Positions 32,960-40,569 of a DNA stretch of 64,000 bases are shown here, one piece after another (the stretch's first letter is position 1; every line of letters starts with the position of its first letter). The DNA lies in the NCBI GenBank assembly GCA_014297435.1, contig JACOQA010000001.1:215796-279795 (forward strand), written 5' to 3'. Below the pieces are notes generated by a model. That model saw nothing but the letters and a program-made list of their open reading frames with translations. It had not been told where the DNA came from and ran no database searches. This stretch comes from Candidatus Nanohaloarchaea archaeon. GTDB lineage: Archaea > Nanohalarchaeota > Nanosalinia > Nanosalinales > Nanosalinaceae. A program made the position numbers and the translations under genes.

Positions 32960-33034
32960 GCGGAGCTGGTGTAGTCTGGCCCATCATATCACCCTGTCAC
33001 GGTGATGACCCGGGTTCAAATCCCGGGCTCCGCG
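32960..33034 (+). tRNA. tRNA-Asp (anticodon GTC)
   Basis: The acceptor is GCGGAGC/GCTCCGC, the anticodon stem ATCACC/GGTGAT with loop CTGTCAC (anticodon GTC), and the T-arm CCGGG-TTCAAAT-CCCGG. Discriminator G73 fits aspartate. There is no intron. The 3' end is followed within 14 nt by the stop of a LAGLIDADG endonuclease gene on the other strand. Confidence 0.96.
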
Positions 33035-33047
33035 CTCTAATGTTCTC

Positions 33048-33818
33048 TCAAGGCACTTTACCATCAAATAGCTTCTTTAATTGCTTTTTAGGATGCCTCG
33101 GCTTTATTTTAGTTAGAAATTCTTCTACTTCATCTCCGGTTATGTATGTTCTGTACATGTCTCTACAGTTTTCTCGCTTGTCTATAAAGCGGTAAGTGTT
33201 GTGTTCTAGATTAAAATCTGATAGTAAGTTCTCCGTAGTTTCCGCGAGTGGCTTACTAATGGTATTAAAAATTAGTCGTTTCTGATTTAGATCTAGATGA
33301 CCATCTGTGTCTATAAGCCCTCTCAAAAATCCTTTTTTGAACTCTTTGCTGATTTCATTTTGCTTTAGGTGTATTGAAGCTGTTTTGTCTTTTTTGTCCC
33401 AATCTAGGTGTTTTGAGAAGAATTTGTAGATTACCTTGGATTCGTACCGCAGTCTAAGTCGGTTGAACTCTTTTTGTTTGAGTGTTAGCGGTTCTTTGTT
33501 TAATTTTTCTGTTAGCAGTTCTTGGACTTCTTCCCAGTAATTGTCGTTTATGTTAAGGGTGATAGTTATGCGGTACTTGTGATTAGCTTTTTCGTGGTAA
33601 AAGTTTCCGTCTCCTGCGAATATTCCGCATAGCTCTCCTTTAAACTCTTCACATTCAGGTATCTCTGGCTGGTTCTCCTTCTGTTTCTGCCCTACCTCTT
33701 TCCGGAAATGGTAATAGACAGTTGATTTAGGTATTTTTAGTTCTTGTTTTATTTTGTTGACTGATTTGCCGTCTGAAGCCATTTTCCGGATACTTTTGAT
33801 TTCTTTCTCGGAGACCAT
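33048..33818 (-). CDS. Free-standing LAGLIDADG homing endonuclease with N-terminal HTH
   Basis: The protein has 256 residues. Residues 1-40 form a helix-turn-helix (MASDGKSVNKIKQEL, IPKSTVYYHFRK) like those of Hin/resolvase-type recombinases. Two LAGLIDADG motifs follow, GELCGIFAGDG (61-71) and LRGLIDTDG (about 165-173), as in single-chain endonucleases. Such enzymes cut long DNA targets and spread their genes. It is not inside an intron or intein; it stands 13 nt from tRNA-Asp. It is Lys/Asn-rich and not acidic, unlike the neighbours, suggesting recent transfer. A TATA box (33841-33846) drives a leaderless transcript. Confidence 0.88.
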   Translation of the reverse strand: MVSEKEIKSIRKMASDGKSVNKIKQELKIPKSTVYYHFRKEVGQKQKENQPEIPECEEFKGELCGIFAGDGNFYHEKANHKYRITITLNINDNYWEEVQELLTEKLNKEPLTLKQKEFNRLRLRYESKVIYKFFSKHLDWDKKDKTASIHLKQNEISKEFKKGFLRGLIDTDGHLDLNQKRLIFNTISKPLAETTENLLSDFNLEHNTYRFIDKRENCRDMYRTYITGDEVEEFLTKIKPRHPKKQLKKLFDGKVP

Positions 33819-33840
33819 TACTTACTGAAAATGGATGTTC

Positions 33841-33846
33841 TTTAAA
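33841..33846 (-). promoter_or_regulatory. TATA box of LAGLIDADG gene
   Basis: TTTAAA is centred about 26 nt before the ATG at 33818. A small inverted repeat CGTCA/TGACG (33856-33872) lies immediately upstream. Confidence 0.4.
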
Positions 33847-33892
33847 TCGCTTCAGCGTCAGTTCATTTGACGGCTCTGTAAAAAAGATCTTT

Positions 33893-34168
33893 TTAATCAG
33901 CCTTCCTTTTTAGTCGTGCGTAAGCACGAACATTTTCAGACTCGCCATATTTGTTAGTGTCGACAGCTTGAAGATTTCCTCGGTATGCGAACCATGAGGG
34001 ATTTTTCTCTACGTCATCAAATTTTCTAAAGTCTGGAAGTAATATTTTTTCTACTGCTTCAAGACCGGTTTCGGTTGTCTCATCCAGTTCAGGTATATCA
34101 ATATTGGAGGCGAAGTTTTCGAGTAAATCCTCATCTAGGGTGTAGCCGACGGTTTCTTCGTAACTCAT
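33893..34168 (-). CDS. Hypothetical small protein
   Basis: This 91-residue protein is acidic in its first two thirds (YTLDEDLLENFASNIDIPELDETTE) and basic at the end (YARLKRKAD). No membrane segment or cysteine. It lies between the homing endonuclease and superoxide dismutase on the same strand, 87 nt from the dismutase start. No family is recognised. The start is an ATG at 34168. Confidence 0.55.
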   Translation of the reverse strand: MSYEETVGYTLDEDLLENFASNIDIPELDETTETGLEAVEKILLPDFRKFDDVEKNPSWFAYRGNLQAVDTNKYGESENVRAYARLKRKAD

Positions 34169-34255
34169 ACTTCTGTAATTGTATTAGTAAGTAATAAGTC
34201 AGTATCTAAGGTATTACTCTGTAATAAAAAAGAAAAATAGGGGAACTAATTAGGC

Positions 34256-34858
34256 TTAGATTTCGAGGTCTGAGACCTTCAAGAACCGTTCTCCAGCTTC
34301 ATCCCAATCAACTACATCGAAGAAAGAGTCGATGAAATCTCCTCTCTCCGGTCCGTAGTCGTGGTAGTAGCTGTGTTCCCAGACATCCAAAGCAAGGACT
34401 GGGTGTGCGCCCCATACCGCATGTTCATCGTGCTTGTCAACAGCAACGTTGTGAAGCTCATCTTCACGTGGGATGTAGACTAGTAGAGCCCATCCTGAAG
34501 CGCTTGAAGCTGCGGCCTTGAACTCTTTCTTCCAGTTCTCGTAACTGCCGAAGTCCTCCTCTATCTTCTGCATTAATTCTCCTTCGGGCTTTCCCCCTCC
34601 ATTGGGACTCATGTTTTTCCAGAAACGCTCGTGTAGTACGTTACCTGAGAAATTGTGTGTGAAGTTAGTTAGAATTGCGCCTGTATCGGAGTAATCATCG
34701 TTTTCTCTCTGTTCTTTCAGCCTTTCTTCGGCCTTGTTCGCACCGTTGACGTAGCCTTGGTGGTGGACATCGTGGTGCCACTCCATCACTTTTCTTGAGA
34801 TCGCCGTTTCCAAAGCATCGTAGTTGTAAGGTAGTTCTACAAGTTCGTATTCAGCCAT
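34256..34858 (-). CDS. sod: Superoxide dismutase (Fe/Mn type)
   Basis: The protein has 200 residues from the ATG at 34858. A GGTGA ribosome site 8 nt upstream favours this over the in-frame codon 12 nt earlier. Metal ligands are in WHHDVHHQGYVNG, LHERFWKNM and the C-terminal DVWEHSYYHDYG. This gives the complete three-His/one-Asp site of Fe/Mn dismutases. Acidic as in haloarchaeal SOD. The metal (Mn or Fe) cannot be told apart from the sequence alone. It removes superoxide in the cytoplasm. Confidence 0.95.
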   Translation of the reverse strand: MAEYELVELPYNYDALETAISRKVMEWHHDVHHQGYVNGANKAEERLKEQRENDDYSDTGAILTNFTHNFSGNVLHERFWKNMSPNGGGKPEGELMQKIEEDFGSYENWKKEFKAAASSASGWALLVYIPREDELHNVAVDKHDEHAVWGAHPVLALDVWEHSYYHDYGPERGDFIDSFFDVVDWDEAGERFLKVSDLEI

Positions 34859-34973
34859 TCTTAGTTTCACCTAATAAATAGAATTATTGGTTCTAGGATT
34901 ATGTACGTTTACGTTCCTATCAGGTAACCTTTCGAGTTCTTAAAGAAATATAAGAGGAAGAAAAAAGGGTCCT

Positions 34974-35603
34974 TTAAGGGGCGGTTGTGTTAGCTGTCCC
35001 GTTAGCCATCCTCTGTCTCATCTGCTGAATCTGCTTAGCGCGCTGAATCTGCTGATCTATCGGAGCGCCCTGGAAGAGGTACTTACCGTCCTTTGATACA
35101 AAGTAAGGTTGACTTACTTCCTCCGTCTGGTTGGTCCTAGGATTTACCTGGGAGACGTTGACTGTTGCCTGGTAAACGCCGCTAACCTCTTTCATATCTA
35201 CTACTTCTGCTTCTGAACCAGTTACTTCTAGGAGTTCATTCAGAGAATTTCTGGCGTCCTGCATACTACCTGAATCTGTCATAGATGCTGCTCCAAGCCC
35301 CCCGATAAGTCCGATTACGATACCGATGATTGCTCCTCCGGCTAGAACTGCTTCTGGGGAGTAGGATCCTAGAAGTCCGTTACTTGTTTCTTCTTCGATC
35401 TCCTCCGCTACTTCATCCAGTTCCTCGGGTTCTTCAGTATCGGTTGCCTTTGATTCTAGGAAGTCCTTGATGGTCTTCCTGTCTTTACCTTCTTTTTCGA
35501 GGTCGAGGAGCTTTCCGTAGTCAGGGTTTTTAAGATCCCTGATGGACTGCTTCACGTCCTCGACGTCGTTATCAAGTATATCTCCATAGTCGTCGTCCGT
35601 CAT
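34974..35603 (-). CDS. Acidic single-pass membrane protein with C-terminal extracytoplasmic domain
   Basis: The protein has 209 residues from the ATG at 35603; TTTTTAAAAA at 35626-35635 is a TATA box at the right spacing. The N-terminal ~75 residues are very acidic. A Gly-rich hydrophobic helix (LAGGAIIGIVIGLIGGLGAA) follows, and then a domain with YQATVNVSQV and PYFVSKDGKYLFQG. The latter resembles the region found before the thioredoxin domain in Dsb-like proteins, but no CxxC is present. The tail is Gln-rich (RAKQIQQMRQRM). A fold-level guess of a substrate-binding domain is weak. Confidence 0.6.
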   Translation of the reverse strand: MTDDDYGDILDNDVEDVKQSIRDLKNPDYGKLLDLEKEGKDRKTIKDFLESKATDTEEPEELDEVAEEIEEETSNGLLGSYSPEAVLAGGAIIGIVIGLIGGLGAASMTDSGSMQDARNSLNELLEVTGSEAEVVDMKEVSGVYQATVNVSQVNPRTNQTEEVSQPYFVSKDGKYLFQGAPIDQQIQRAKQIQQMRQRMANGTANTTAP

Positions 35604-35625
35604 GTAATCCAAGAGGGGCAAGGAC

Positions 35626-35635
35626 TTTTTAAAAA
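35626..35635 (-). promoter_or_regulatory. TATA box of 34974-35603 gene
   Basis: TTTTTAAAAA is centred about 27 nt before the ATG at 35603. Confidence 0.4.
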
Positions 35636-35712
35636 ATATTTGAGGTATAGATGGTTCTAAGCATACTATTCTCGAGTAAAAAATCTCTTTTTTGAGGGAA
35701 AAAGGTGGTTTT

Positions 35713-35910
35713 TTATGCGAAGATTTCGTCCTTCCAGTTGCCCTGGTCGGTTTCTTCGGCTTCATCAGAGTCTCCTACGTCCTGGTAGGTTTCGTATTCT
35801 CTGATGCATTTGGAGCATTTGTTGATTCCTTGGTGCTCCTTGATCTCGACCTCTTGGTCGAACTCGTTTTCAACTTCCTCCCTCGTCCTTCCACAGACCT
35901 TACACTTCAT
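35713..35910 (-). CDS. Small zinc-ribbon-like protein
   Basis: This 65-residue protein has CKVC near the N-terminus (residues 3-6) and CSKC (32-35), giving a four-cysteine zinc site, followed by an acidic C-terminus (SDEAEETDQGNWKDE). It resembles small haloarchaeal CPxCG-type zinc-finger proteins, though the cysteine spacing differs. It may bind nucleic acid or a protein partner. It lies upstream of the acidic membrane protein. Confidence 0.65.
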   Translation of the reverse strand: MKCKVCGRTREEVENEFDQEVEIKEHQGINKCSKCIREYETYQDVGDSDEAEETDQGNWKDEIFA

Positions 35911-36145
35911 AATAATGTTGTTATTTGATAGTAAATGTTTTATAGCTTGGGTTGGATCCCTGCACCTCCAGCCAGAATTTAATGAAAGAACGTTCAGATA
36001 TCAAATAAAGATGTTAAAAGCAGTAAATCGTTTTAAATTACCTTTAAACAGAAATTCCATACCTGAAAATCATTATTAGCTTTGTTTTACTACTTAAACA
36101 CTATCTAGCAAGGGTCTTTTAATCTAAGGGTTGTCTGTTTAGGTG

Positions 36146-36235
36146 ATGAGGAAGTGCGTGAAAAAAGGATGTAGCAATGTAACTATGTTCGGTCTTTGCA
36201 ACGAACATACGAGTGAAAGAGTCCAGAAGTTTTAG
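36146..36235 (+). CDS. Zinc microprotein (29 residues)
   Basis: A short frame, MRKCVKKGCSNVTMFGLCNEH, then TSERVQKF, has the ligand order Cys4, Cys9, Cys18 and His21 and a basic charge. The upstream AGGTG overlaps a possible GTG start. Its TAG stop overlaps the stop of the zinc-ribbon microprotein on the other strand by 4 nt, the same tail-to-tail overlap seen elsewhere in this window. Coding status is not proven. Confidence 0.4.
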   Translation: MRKCVKKGCSNVTMFGLCNEHTSERVQKF

Positions 36236-36330
36236 GGATCGGAGCAATCACGCACAAAACCACAATTAAAACATTTCAACTCGCACGCAACAAATTCTGA
36301 CATCTTTCCGCCGCAGTTCCAGCACTCCAT
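36232..36330 (-). CDS. Zinc-ribbon microprotein (32 residues)
   Basis: Reading on the minus strand, an ATG at 36330 lies 2 nt after the ferredoxin stop. It gives a protein with CWNCGG (Cys3, Cys6), then Cys16, CFNCGF (Cys20, Cys23) and a final Cys29. The two CxNCG knuckles are a classic zinc ribbon. The tight spacing suggests translation coupled to the ferredoxin gene. Small CxxCG proteins are widespread and often missed in haloarchaea. Confidence 0.55.
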   Translation of the reverse strand: MECWNCGGKMSEFVACELKCFNCGFVRDCSDP

Positions 36331-36332
36331 AT

Positions 36333-36638
36333 CTAGATCCACTCAGGTTCCGAAATCTTGACGTCTCCGTAAACTTTAGCTTGACAGCTCAAACGGAAAG
36401 GTCCTTCGAGTACTTCTTCGCCTTGGAAACGTTTCAAGGTGTTTTCCTCATCCTTCTGTCGAGGCGAAAGGTTATCCATTCCTTCCTCGACCTTCACTCT
36501 GCATGTAGTACAGTTGCAGAAGCCGCCGCAGGCATGAAGCCATTCAACTCCGCCTTCGAGTAATGCATTGAGAATATCTTGTCCGTCTTCAGCTTCAACC
36601 TCATCGCCTCTATCGACAACTTCGATTTTGTGTGTCAT
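36333..36638 (-). CDS. 2Fe-2S ferredoxin (adrenodoxin-like)
   Basis: This 101-residue protein has the cluster loop LHACGGFCNCTTCRV with ligands Cys37, Cys43 and Cys46 (C-x5-C-x2-C, adrenodoxin spacing) and a fourth in RLSCQAK near residue 84. An extra Cys41 sits inside the loop. The remainder, NLSPRQKDEENTL and KVYGDVKI, fits the beta-grasp fold. It is a soluble one-electron carrier; its partner could be the FAD oxidoreductase at 29.5-30.6 kb, but this is a guess. Followed 2 nt later by a zinc-ribbon microprotein. Confidence 0.9.
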   Translation of the reverse strand: MTHKIEVVDRGDEVEAEDGQDILNALLEGGVEWLHACGGFCNCTTCRVKVEEGMDNLSPRQKDEENTLKRFQGEEVLEGPFRLSCQAKVYGDVKISEPEWI

Positions 36639-36743
36639 ACTTCGAATGTTCTGTCTAAAATTGAAATAACGAGGGGTGAAACGACCAAAAATAACTCGAG
36701 ACTTCTATCCAATAGATAGAAAGAGAGGAGGGTTGGGTTTTTT

Positions 36744-37919
36744 CTAGAGAACCAGTGAGAGGAACATAGTTCCTAGAAGCAGGATCCAGCCTAGGATCGA
36801 GAAAGCATCTAAAACACTTCTCGAGCCTTCTCCTGCAAACTTCTCCAGTACGGCGTCAACAGTCCATCCTCCGTCAAGCGGTTTCAAAGGAAGCATGTTG
36901 AACATTCCGATCAGGAAGTTGAGGAATCCGACCGTAAGCAGCAGGTTGTTAAACCAGTTTAGTATTCCTGAGTAACCGGAGTAAGCGGATTTCATTACCT
37001 GTGTCTGACCTATGTTTACTCCCATGTAACCTCCCTGTTCGCCTTCCTTGTTTACGGTCTGGAATGTGAAGTTGCCTTCGGAGCTCCAGATATTTACCGT
37101 GTCATTAACCTCTAAATCTGAGGCAGCGTTCTCCAGATCTTCTAAGGTTTCTATATCTTGTCCGTTGATCTGGTTGATAGTTCCGTTATCCATTCCGGCG
37201 TCCATAGCAGGGTAACCCTGTTGAGCGTCGTAAAAAACTCCTGACGGAACTGTGAGGAACGCGGTAAATGCAAGACTGCCGCCAAGGAATAGCGCTGCTG
37301 TAAGATAGTTCGCGAAGCTTCCTGCACAAAGCACCTTAATTCTCTGTTTCCAGTTGCCTTGGTGCCAGTGTCCTTCAACATCTTCATCGACATCTGCGCC
37401 TGGAAGCATTCCCTCGCCCTTAGGTTCTACGAAAGCTATCGGGAAGATTCCCATTATTCCCCAGCCAACCGAGTTAAGCTCGAAGTCCTCAGCTCTGGCA
37501 ACGATACCGTGGGAGAACTCGTGGACTATCATCAGTACTGCGATACTTGCTATCCAGTACTCGACTGGAATAAATGAGACTCCGGGGTTGAACTGGTTTT
37601 CAGCTACTATTCCCGGAAGGATTAGTGAAGGTCCGTTCTGAAGGCTCTGGGTCTGAAAGATGTCGAAGAATGTGTACCCTACCAGAGCCAGGGAACCGAA
37701 GATCGAGATTATTCCTGTCAAGACGCCAGCCCACCCATATGCGTTCCAGAAACGTGGAAACCTTTTGGCGGTTCTATCGATAAAGGATATACCGCGCTGT
37801 GTACGGCGGTAAAAAATTATGAAGTGTCTCTGGACTTTTTCCCGGTCAAGCCACAGGAATGCTGCGAGACCGGCGGTAAACAGTACGAAGAATATTAGCC
37901 TTGGATTAGCATCTATCAT
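36744..37919 (-). CDS. Site-2 protease family intramembrane metalloprotease
   Basis: This 391-residue membrane protein has the zinc motif MIVHEFSHGIV and the distal NMLPLKPLDGGW motif that supplies the Asp ligand. A PDZ-like domain (NGTINQINGQDIETLED) lies between them. Several hydrophobic helices surround them, at about 5-22, 60-85, 120-145, 195-220 and 335-360. The family cleaves transmembrane substrates to release regulators or to process surface proteins. The length and order match the archaeal group. A rhomboid protease lies at 44.5 kb; the two may act on the same surface substrates. Confidence 0.92.
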   Translation of the reverse strand: MIDANPRLIFFVLFTAGLAAFLWLDREKVQRHFIIFYRRTQRGISFIDRTAKRFPRFWNAYGWAGVLTGIISIFGSLALVGYTFFDIFQTQSLQNGPSLILPGIVAENQFNPGVSFIPVEYWIASIAVLMIVHEFSHGIVARAEDFELNSVGWGIMGIFPIAFVEPKGEGMLPGADVDEDVEGHWHQGNWKQRIKVLCAGSFANYLTAALFLGGSLAFTAFLTVPSGVFYDAQQGYPAMDAGMDNGTINQINGQDIETLEDLENAASDLEVNDTVNIWSSEGNFTFQTVNKEGEQGGYMGVNIGQTQVMKSAYSGYSGILNWFNNLLLTVGFLNFLIGMFNMLPLKPLDGGWTVDAVLEKFAGEGSRSVLDAFSILGWILLLGTMFLSLVL

Positions 37920-37972
37920 ATATTCTTAGTTCGGGCAGGTGATGTTTAAAACTGGACCGACTTCGTCAGCTT

Positions 37973-38830
37973 ATGGAGTCTGCAGATCTTCATATGCATA
38001 CAACTGCTTCTGACGGAACTGACTCAGTAGATGAAAGAGTTGAACAGGCTAAAGAAAACGGTATTAGGTGTATTGCGGTGACCGATCATGACGCCATCCC
38101 GGACGAATTGAATAATCAGGTCGAAAAAAGAAGTGGCGTGGAAGTCATTACGGGTTCTGAGATAAAATGTGAAGTCGATGGCGAGAAGATTGAGATTCTT
38201 GCATATTTCATAGATCCGGAAGAAGACTCGACTAACAAAATTTTCAAGCAGCTTAAGAAAAACAGGCAAAACCGTATGAAGGAAATGGTCAGAAAACTTG
38301 ACTCGGAGATCAGGGAAGACATTCGGTATCAAGACGTAGTCAGTCGGGCGGATGGAACCGTTGGTAGACCGCATCTCGCAAAGACTCTGGAGGAGAAGAG
38401 CGTAGTCAAAACTTCTGAGGAAGCTTTTGAAAAACTGATTGGCTCTAAACATGAGGCATATGTTGAAACACCAAAAATACCGGCAGAGAAAGTTATCAAT
38501 CTGGTTCACGAAGCAGGAGGCGTCACATCCCTCGCACATCCGGGAAGATCTCTGGAGAAAGAGGAAGCGTTTGAGAAAGTGAAAAAATTGAAACAAGCGG
38601 GTTTGGATGCTATAGAGGTTGAATATACGTACCAGCAGAAGATTGAGCGGGACTCCTTCACAATTCACTTCGCTGAAGATTATGCTAGACAGATAGCAGA
38701 TAGGTTAGACTTATTGAAGACGGGAGGGACCGACTGCCACGGCTCAAACTCTGAAAAATTCAATATAGGAGATGTAACCATACCATACAAGAGAGTTGAG
38801 AAGCTCAGATCCAGAGCTTCAGGTCTGTAA
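37973..38830 (+). CDS. PHP-domain phosphoesterase
   Basis: This 285-residue protein has the four PHP motifs: DLHMHTTASDG (6-16), VTDHDAIP, SLAHPGRS and TDCHGSNS. This matches the YciV/RNase AM and TrpH-like group that acts on 3',5'-nucleotides or RNA 5' ends; the substrate here is not known. The metal-binding His and Asp are intact. The start is an ATG at 37973. It precedes lysS by 33 nt, likely in one transcript. Confidence 0.9.
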   Translation: MESADLHMHTTASDGTDSVDERVEQAKENGIRCIAVTDHDAIPDELNNQVEKRSGVEVITGSEIKCEVDGEKIEILAYFIDPEEDSTNKIFKQLKKNRQNRMKEMVRKLDSEIREDIRYQDVVSRADGTVGRPHLAKTLEEKSVVKTSEEAFEKLIGSKHEAYVETPKIPAEKVINLVHEAGGVTSLAHPGRSLEKEEAFEKVKKLKQAGLDAIEVEYTYQQKIERDSFTIHFAEDYARQIADRLDLLKTGGTDCHGSNSEKFNIGDVTIPYKRVEKLRSRASGL

Positions 38831-38863
38831 AACCCTATTAAAGTTGAGTTCTAATCCGGTTCT

Positions 38864-40471
38864 ATGAGTCAAGATCAAAGACCTCTTTTCTGGTCGGACC
38901 AGTTAGCGTTCGGAGTAACGCAGAAATATCCTGACCGAGAAACATACGTATGCGCCTCGGGTATCTCTCCCTCAGGGATCGTACACGCCGGAAACTTCAG
39001 AGAAATTATAACAACTGATTTTGTCGTCAAATCCCTCAAAAACAGGGATGAGAAAGTCAGGTTCATCTACTCGTGGGACGACTATGACCGTTTCAGAAAG
39101 GTTCCCGCAAATGTTCCTGACGAGTTCGAAAAACATATTGGAAAGCCTGTTTCTAAAGTCCCTGATCCGGAAGGATGTCACGACTCATACGCAGAACACT
39201 TCGAATCGCAGCTTGAGGAAGAGCTCGAGGACATGCATATGGATATCGAGTTCATCCGGCAGACACCTAAGTTCGAGAACGGAGACTATGCTGATTTAAT
39301 CAAGAAGGCGATGAAAAATAGGCAGGAAATCAAAGAAATACTGGACAAATACAGGAAAGAGCCTAAGGAAGAACCTTACTATCCTCTAAGTGTTTACTGT
39401 ACTGAGTGCGGTAAGGACTTTACGGAAGTAAGGGATTACAACGGCGAATACACAGTAACTTACTACTGTAATGAATGTGGTACAGAAGAAGAGCTGAACT
39501 TCAAGGAAGAAGGAAATGTCAAGCCGCCTTGGAGAATAGATTGGCCGATGCGATGGGAGTATGAAGAGGTTGATTTCGAACCTGCAGGAAAAGAACACTC
39601 TGCGGCAGGAGGTTCTAGAGATACAGGAAACGAACTGGCGGAGAAGATTTTCGATAAAGAGCCGCCCGTCCACCAGATGTACGAGTTTGTCACGAAGGAT
39701 GGCGGAAAGATCTCCTCAAGCTCAGGAGAGGATGTCTTCACAATCTCTGAACTGAAGAAGGTTTACAGCCCTGAGATGATCAGATTTCTGTTCTCAAACA
39801 CGAAGCCGAACAAATCGTTCGAAATTCCTTTCGTTGATGAGGAAATCTTCCAGCGATACGAGAAGTTCGACAAGATTGAATCAGCTTACTTTAACCCTGA
39901 GAAAATGGAGAACGACAGGAAAAGAAAGCACTGGAAGCGAGTGTATGAGATGGCGATGGTAGAGATACCTGAAGAAGAACCTGTCAGGATTCCTTTCAAA
40001 CAGGCATCGTTCATCGCACAGACAGTTCCTGAAGAGAAATGGGAGACCAAAGGCTTCGAGTCTCTTAGAAGGACTGGACATCTTCCGGATGAACTCTCCG
40101 AAGAAGACAAGCAAAGAACTCTGGACAGGCTTGAGAGAGCGAAGAACTGGGCAAGAGACTATGCGCCGGAGGATTATGTCTACGAAATAAACAACGAGAT
40201 TCCAGAGGAAGTTAGAGAGGAACTTTCTCGGGAAGAAAGAGAGGCAGCGATTAAGCTTGCTAAGATGCTGGAAACCGAGGAATGGAAGGATCAGGATGAC
40301 CTTGATGGAAAGATCTTTGATGTGAAGGAGGAAACGGAGCTCGGAACCGGTGAGTTCTTTAACGCGATGTACAAGGTTATCCTTTCAAGAGAGAGCGGTC
40401 CAAGGCTTTCAAGGCTGATCATCTCGATCGGAGCCAAGGGTTCGGCAGAGATCTTGAGACAGGCGGAGTAG
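38864..40471 (+). CDS. lysS: Lysyl-tRNA synthetase, class I
   Basis: This 535-residue archaeal-type class I enzyme charges tRNA-Lys. It contains SGIVHAGN (in place of HIGH, residues ~31-38) and a KISSSSG signature (in place of KMSKS). Between them a zinc knuckle (CTECGKDF, then CNECG) lies at about 186-215. The C-terminal part is the alpha-helix cage that binds the anticodon. Class I LysRS is the usual archaeal form. The window shows no class II lysS. Confidence 0.96.
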   Translation: MSQDQRPLFWSDQLAFGVTQKYPDRETYVCASGISPSGIVHAGNFREIITTDFVVKSLKNRDEKVRFIYSWDDYDRFRKVPANVPDEFEKHIGKPVSKVPDPEGCHDSYAEHFESQLEEELEDMHMDIEFIRQTPKFENGDYADLIKKAMKNRQEIKEILDKYRKEPKEEPYYPLSVYCTECGKDFTEVRDYNGEYTVTYYCNECGTEEELNFKEEGNVKPPWRIDWPMRWEYEEVDFEPAGKEHSAAGGSRDTGNELAEKIFDKEPPVHQMYEFVTKDGGKISSSSGEDVFTISELKKVYSPEMIRFLFSNTKPNKSFEIPFVDEEIFQRYEKFDKIESAYFNPEKMENDRKRKHWKRVYEMAMVEIPEEEPVRIPFKQASFIAQTVPEEKWETKGFESLRRTGHLPDELSEEDKQRTLDRLERAKNWARDYAPEDYVYEINNEIPEEVREELSREEREAAIKLAKMLETEEWKDQDDLDGKIFDVKEETELGTGEFFNAMYKVILSRESGPRLSRLIISIGAKGSAEILRQAE

Positions 40472-40540
40472 GAGTTTTAAGATCTCTCCGATTGTTTTCA
40501 CGTACAATTTTTTCTTTTCTAGGATTAGGACATCAAACCT

Positions 40541-40550
40541 TTTTAATTTT
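40541..40550 (+). promoter_or_regulatory. TATA-like box of 40570 gene
   Basis: TTTTTAATTT lies about 25 nt before the ATG at 40570, supporting a leaderless start. Confidence 0.4.
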
Positions 40551-40569
40551 TACTACCAAATAACAACAT

